From contig NZ_JAUYFF010000001.1 in the NCBI RefSeq assembly GCF_030691015.1, positions 62,001-126,000 on the forward strand: a stretch of 64,000 nucleotides of DNA, given 5' to 3'. Of this stretch, positions 60,074 through 64,000 are shown one piece after another. The translations under genes were made by a program, and so were the position numbers. This DNA comes from Sulfuricurvum sp. (GTDB lineage Bacteria > Campylobacterota > Campylobacteria > Campylobacterales > Sulfurimonadaceae). The notes under the pieces were generated by a model, which saw only the letters and a program-made list of their open reading frames with translations, was not told the DNA's origin and did not search any database. How positions within the stretch are numbered: position 1 is the first letter of the stretch; each line of letters opens with the position of its first letter.

Positions 60074-62575
60074 TTATAGCCCCTCATTAAACTTGATATT
60101 GCGTTTGACGACATTCATCAGATATTCCGGTGAATACGGTTTCGTTATGTATTCCACCATGCCTGATTCAACGCCGCGCATTCGGTCAGCTTTCCCGGTA
60201 CGTGACGTAACCGCAATCAATGCAAGATTTTTATATTTGTTGTATTTTTTAATCTCTGCAGCCAACGTATAGCCATCCATTCTCGGCATCTCAATATCAA
60301 CAAGCATACCGTCAAAGTTATGATCACCCTGCTTTAAAATATTCAGGGCCTCGACACCGTCTGTTGCTTCTACCAGAGTAATTCCCAACGGTTCGAGCGC
60401 TTTGCGCATAATGGTTCGGTCGGTTTTGGAATCATCGACAATCATCACACAGTAGTCACTCGCTGAGTTTTTAGCTCCTCCGCGGCTTTTCGCTTCCGCA
60501 CTCTCTTGTCCTACGGTTGATTTAACCGATTTTGCCATTTGCATCAATGCCGCAACGTCGACGATCAAGGTTACGCCGCCATCACCGCGAATCGTTGCCC
60601 CTGCAATCCCTTCGATCCCTTTAAGGTACTCGCCGAGGGATTTAATAACAATCTCCTCTTGTCCGACCAAGGAATCGACGATAAGACCGATTTTACTCTC
60701 AGCCAGTCCGAGGACAACGACATACGCATGTTCGCTGTTGTCAAATACACGCTCAACTTCGAAAATATCACCGATATGTACAAGAGATAGGACTTCATCA
60801 CGAAGACGCATAACGGAGCGACTCTCAACCGTATAAATTTCATCTTTGCTAATACGAACCGTCTCAAGAACCGATGCAAGAGGAATCGCATAATACTCTT
60901 CCTGTACACCGACAAGCAACGCTTGAATAATTGCGAGAGTAAGTGGGATTTTGAGCTTCATTGAAGTCCCTTTCCCCACTTCGGAATCAATGTCGATCAT
61001 ACCGTTAAGTTTTTCGATGTTGGTTTTAACAACGTCCATCCCTACGCCGCGTCCTGAAACGCTGGTAACTTGTGCAGCCGTTGAGAATCCAGGACGGAAA
61101 ATAAGACCGAATGCCTCTTTCTCTGACATCGTATCGGCTTCTTTTTCGGTAATAATATTTTTCTCAATCGATTTGGATTTGAGCATATCGGCATCAAGCC
61201 CTTTACCGTCATCGATAATCTGGATAACGATATGGTTCCCTTCATGGTACGCTTTAAGCTGGATAGTTCCACCCTCTTCTTTGCCGGCGGCAAGACGTGT
61301 TTCGGGTGTCTCAATACCATGGTCGCATGAATTACGGATAATATGTACTAACGGATCACCGATCTCTTCAACGATTGATTTGTCAAGCTCCGTCTCTTCA
61401 CCGGTGATTTCCAGCTCAATTTTTTTATTAAGTTCACGAGAGAGGTCACGGATCATACGAGGGAATTTGTTGAACACTTTTCCGATCGGTAACATACGGG
61501 TTTTCATAACGGCAATTTGCAAGTCGGTCGTTACCAAGGAGACAATCGATACGACTTGGTTGAGTTCTTCGAGGAACGCTTCCCCTTCATAACGCTCTTC
61601 AACGTCATCATTGATTTTAATAAGGCGGTTTTTACCGAGTACGAGTTCTCCGATAAGATTCATCAAATGGTCAAGTCGCTTGACATCAACACGGATGGTT
61701 TGTTCGACCGCTGATCCGCCACGGTTTTCACCATCATCTTTCGCTTCAACTTTTTTAGGTGCAGGAGCAGCTTTTGCCACAGGTGCAGGCTCACTTTTAG
61801 GGGCGGCCGGTGGGGTAACCGCTACCGGAGCGGCTGCAACTGAGGGTTTGACTGATTCAGGTTCTTGCGCTTTATTCGAACGCTTCGCAGCATCTTCAGC
61901 CTGACGTACTGCAATAAGGCGCTCAATCTCTGCTTCAACTTCCTCATCGCTCATCCCTGAGTAATCCGGTTCTTCTTCGGCGGAAGGGGTTGTAGATTTT
62001 GCTGAATTCGCTCGTTTTGCGGCATCTTCGGCCTGACGCACTGCGATAAGACGTTCAATCTCTGCTTCGACTTCCTCATCGCTCATCCCTGAATAATCAG
62101 GTTCTTCTTCACTTGTTGCAACGGCAACTTTTGGTTCAGGGGTAGGGGTCGATGGAGCTGCCGGGGCAGGAACCGTTTCACCCAATGAGGTACCGTTTGC
62201 GACCGCATCCAAACGAATAACACATGGATTCACTTCCAATCCGCTGTCTTCTCCACTGTCTCTGATACGGACAAGTAACGCTTTCATCAAGTCAATCGAT
62301 TCGAGGATAACGTCCATAACGTCAGCATCAATGACCAAATCTCCGTGACGTGCCATATTGAGCAAATTTTCCATGTGGTGTGTCAAATGGGTCAATACAT
62401 CAAAATTTAAAAAGGAGCTAGCCCCTTTAATTGTGTGGGCTACCCGGAAGATACGGTTGAGTAGATCCAAATCATCAGGTCGTGACTCCAGCTCGACAAG
62501 GTCTTGGTCAAGCTGTTCAATCAGTTCAAACGACTCAACCAAAAAGTCCTGTAATATCTCTTGAAATTCATCCAT
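60074..62575 (-). CDS. cheA: Chemotaxis histidine kinase CheA with C-terminal receiver (CheAY)
   Basis: An 833-residue hybrid. Order: Hpt domain with phospho-accepting His about H47 (VAHTIKGASSFL), a long linker (~110-290) with a duplicated ~30-residue motif, dimerisation helices, the HATPase domain (SCDHGIETPE, DDGKGLDADMLK and GRGVGMDVVKTN), a CheW-like domain, and a receiver (~710-830, MIVDDSKTD, LVDIEMPRMDGY, TKPYS). A receiver on CheA is typical of Campylobacterota and may act as a phosphate sink. It lies 10 bases after cheV. Confidence 0.95.
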   Translation of the reverse strand: MDEFQEILQDFLVESFELIEQLDQDLVELESRPDDLDLLNRIFRVAHTIKGASSFLNFDVLTHLTHHMENLLNMARHGDLVIDADVMDVILESIDLMKALLVRIRDSGEDSGLEVNPCVIRLDAVANGTSLGETVPAPAAPSTPTPEPKVAVATSEEEPDYSGMSDEEVEAEIERLIAVRQAEDAAKRANSAKSTTPSAEEEPDYSGMSDEEVEAEIERLIAVRQAEDAAKRSNKAQEPESVKPSVAAAPVAVTPPAAPKSEPAPVAKAAPAPKKVEAKDDGENRGGSAVEQTIRVDVKRLDHLMNLIGELVLGKNRLIKINDDVEERYEGEAFLEELNQVVSIVSLVTTDLQIAVMKTRMLPIGKVFNKFPRMIRDLSRELNKKIELEITGEETELDKSIVEEIGDPLVHIIRNSCDHGIETPETRLAAGKEEGGTIQLKAYHEGNHIVIQIIDDGKGLDADMLKSKSIEKNIITEKEADTMSEKEAFGLIFRPGFSTAAQVTSVSGRGVGMDVVKTNIEKLNGMIDIDSEVGKGTSMKLKIPLTLAIIQALLVGVQEEYYAIPLASVLETVRISKDEIYTVESRSVMRLRDEVLSLVHIGDIFEVERVFDNSEHAYVVVLGLAESKIGLIVDSLVGQEEIVIKSLGEYLKGIEGIAGATIRGDGGVTLIVDVAALMQMAKSVKSTVGQESAEAKSRGGAKNSASDYCVMIVDDSKTDRTIMRKALEPLGITLVEATDGVEALNILKQGDHNFDGMLVDIEMPRMDGYTLAAEIKKYNKYKNLALIAVTSRTGKADRMRGVESGMVEYITKPYSPEYLMNVVKRNIKFNEGL
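61887..62110. repeat. Two direct repeats inside the cheA linker
   Basis: Bases 61887-61978 and 62019-62110 encode the same peptide, with EEEPDYSGMSDEEVEAEIER as its start and LIAVRQAEDAAKR as its end. The proteins are identical over this stretch, while several third codon positions differ, so the duplication is not the newest event or is under selection. Confidence 0.85.
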
Positions 62576-62585
62576 TGCCTAACCC

Positions 62586-63530
62586 CTATTGAATATGAGC
62601 ACGTACGACACGCGCTACTTCATCGTAAAATAAATTCGAATCAAATTTGACTAAGTACGCTTCTCCGCCTGCCTCTTTTCCGCGAAGTTCGCTGAAATAG
62701 TCACTAATCGAAGAATTGAAAACAATCGGAATCATTTTAAATCTTGGATCGGCTTTTACATTCGCCGCGAAATGGAATCCGTCCATTAACGGCATTTCGA
62801 TATCCGAAGCGATCAGTCGGAGTTTAGAGCCAATCTCTTCACCGTATTTAGTGTACATATCTTCGAGAATTCTAAGACCGTTCTCCCCATCCGTCGCTTC
62901 AATAACATCAAAGCCCATCTGCTCCAATGCTTCTTTGATAATACGACGTGCGGTAGAGCTGTCATCCAACAGAAGAACATATCCGCTGAAGTTGTATTTA
63001 CCGTCTTCGAGCTTGCCGCTGGCAGGCTGATAGAGCCCCAGTTCTTGGACAACACTTTCTAAATCGAGAATTAAAAGAACCGCATCGTCTTCAATACGGG
63101 TAACACCCGTAATTTTGGAACTGTCCATCCCGCCATCACCCGAAATAAAAGATGCGGGTTCAATATCTTTCCAGTTGATACGGCGAATCCGTTTCGCTTC
63201 ATGGACAACAAACCCGATGAGAATATTATTGAATTCCGTAATAATAACCCGTGATTCTTTATCCACATTGTCGGGAGCGTCAACTCCCATCCATTTGGCC
63301 AAATTCACTACGGGGATCACAACACCGCGAAGATCAAAAATCCCTTCGATAAACGGAGGGGTTCCCGGTAATTCGGTGAGTTTTGGAAATCGGATGATTT
63401 CACGCACTTTTGCGACGTTTATACCATATATTCCCTCGTATACTTCATCGCCTTCGCGCTTAAATATACGAAAATCGACAAGCTCCATCTCGTTGCTGCC
63501 GACTTTTAAAATATCTCCTTGTCCCTTCAT
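62586..63530 (-). CDS. cheV: Chemotaxis protein CheV
   Basis: A 314-residue fusion of a CheW-like domain (~15-165, with IYGINVAKVREIIRFPKL and GIFDLRGVVIPVVNLAKWMG) and a receiver domain (~180-310, with the Asp in LIASDIEMPLMDGFH and the Lys in AYLVKFDSN). It couples receptors to CheA and can be phosphorylated for adaptation. First gene of cheV-cheA-cheW here; its start overlaps the preceding phosphatase-like gene by 4 nt. Confidence 0.93.
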   Translation of the reverse strand: MKGQGDILKVGSNEMELVDFRIFKREGDEVYEGIYGINVAKVREIIRFPKLTELPGTPPFIEGIFDLRGVVIPVVNLAKWMGVDAPDNVDKESRVIITEFNNILIGFVVHEAKRIRRINWKDIEPASFISGDGGMDSSKITGVTRIEDDAVLLILDLESVVQELGLYQPASGKLEDGKYNFSGYVLLLDDSSTARRIIKEALEQMGFDVIEATDGENGLRILEDMYTKYGEEIGSKLRLIASDIEMPLMDGFHFAANVKADPRFKMIPIVFNSSISDYFSELRGKEAGGEAYLVKFDSNLFYDEVARVVRAHIQ

Positions 63531-64000
63531 CGGGGCTCCTTACGAAAAACTGCTTCGTGCAATAACGTCTTATTTTGACTTGATTGTACAGTAAAGTATC
63601 TTTCATTGCAAGCAAAAGCACCCACGTTAATGTAATGAAGTTGAGAGAATTGAAAAGAGCAATTTTGATGAAAATGCCCCTCAACCAAAATATCAATCGA
63701 ATCCAAATGAAGCGATTTTAAACGCTTCTCTATCAATGTATGAAAATTCTCAATACTGCGGCAGTGTGATTTTCGTTTCATCTGCGCTTCCAGCCACCTA
63801 ACGATAAAACCGCCCCCGAACGTATCAATGGTTCGGAGAAAAGCCAATACCAAAGGGCTGCGGATCAGAGCCGTATAGATTTCGTATCCCAATCCCATAG
63901 CACTGTCACCATGCGAAAAGGCTATTGTTTGCCCTTCATACGTCATCACTATAGGCTGATCCTCGCGAGCGACAACCTCAATATTTGGGAGTAAATTCCT
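63527..64000 (-). CDS. LpxH-like metallophosphatase, C-terminal part only
   Basis: The frame is open to base 64000, so only the last 157 residues are visible. Motifs are TIAFSHGDSAMG and ILVEGHFHQN, similar to the metal-binding SHGD and GHTH parts of UDP-2,3-diacylglucosamine hydrolases (LpxH), which act in lipid A synthesis, with residues such as VRWLEAQMKRKS between. A related calcineurin-type phosphatase is also possible. The stop overlaps the cheV ATG. Confidence 0.65.
   Translation of the reverse strand, partial: RNLLPNIEVVAREDQPIVMTYEGQTIAFSHGDSAMGLGYEIYTALIRSPLVLAFLRTIDTFGGGFIVRWLEAQMKRKSHCRSIENFHTLIEKRLKSLHLDSIDILVEGHFHQNCSFQFSQLHYINVGAFACNERYFTVQSSQNKTLLHEAVFRKEPR

Overview
The window reads as chromosomal DNA of a free-living, sulfur-oxidising Campylobacterota bacterium, close to Sulfuricurvum/Sulfurimonas. 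The evidence is the gene order folP-holB-hobA-lysC-rppH (hobA is a DnaA partner known from this phylum), the rpmH-rnpA-yidD-yidC-jag-mnmE run, CheA with a C-terminal receiver plus CheV, an HspR-type operator before clpB, and a Tat-exported sulfite dehydrogenase with its cytochrome c. The genus is an inference, because no rRNA is present.

1-7.9 kb is AT-rich accessory DNA. A minus-strand run of three overlapping tyrosine recombinases is followed by the start of a TnpC/DUF6262-like gene, the arrangement of a Tn554-type transposition module. Next to it lies an unrecognised two-gene unit (a zinc-ribbon protein and a small partner) divergent from a small XRE regulator, with a perfect 18-bp palindrome between them and inverted repeats beyond.

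7.9-25.5 kb is metal and redox handling: mntP, dmeF with a divergent RcnR-like repressor, then apbE divergent from a porin / FMN-binding protein / two membrane proteins operon. The apbE-porin gap holds two good Fur-box matches, so I read this as an iron-controlled extracytoplasmic flavin electron-transfer unit. A Crp/Fnr regulator, a HupE/UreJ-like cluster with His-rich proteins, and a seven-gene heavy-metal RND efflux operon with its own two-component system follow. A decayed second RcnR-family gene and a Tn3 transposase fragment mark past rearrangement here.

25.5-56 kb is mostly core genome: a NERD-like ATPase with msrB and a cyclophilin, motAB, an antiporter, the folP-rppH run, hemW, tatBC-queA-sorAB, recQ, dprA, a polysaccharide deacetylase-like gene, ilvC, the rpmH to ruvX run, a small multihaem lipoprotein and clpB.

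56-64 kb holds two unrecognised genes, a small islet (broken DUF2442 gene, REP-like palindrome, DUF6602 nuclease-like gene), pepP, the cheV-cheA-cheW operon, and an LpxH-like gene running off the end. No tRNA, rRNA or CRISPR array was seen.
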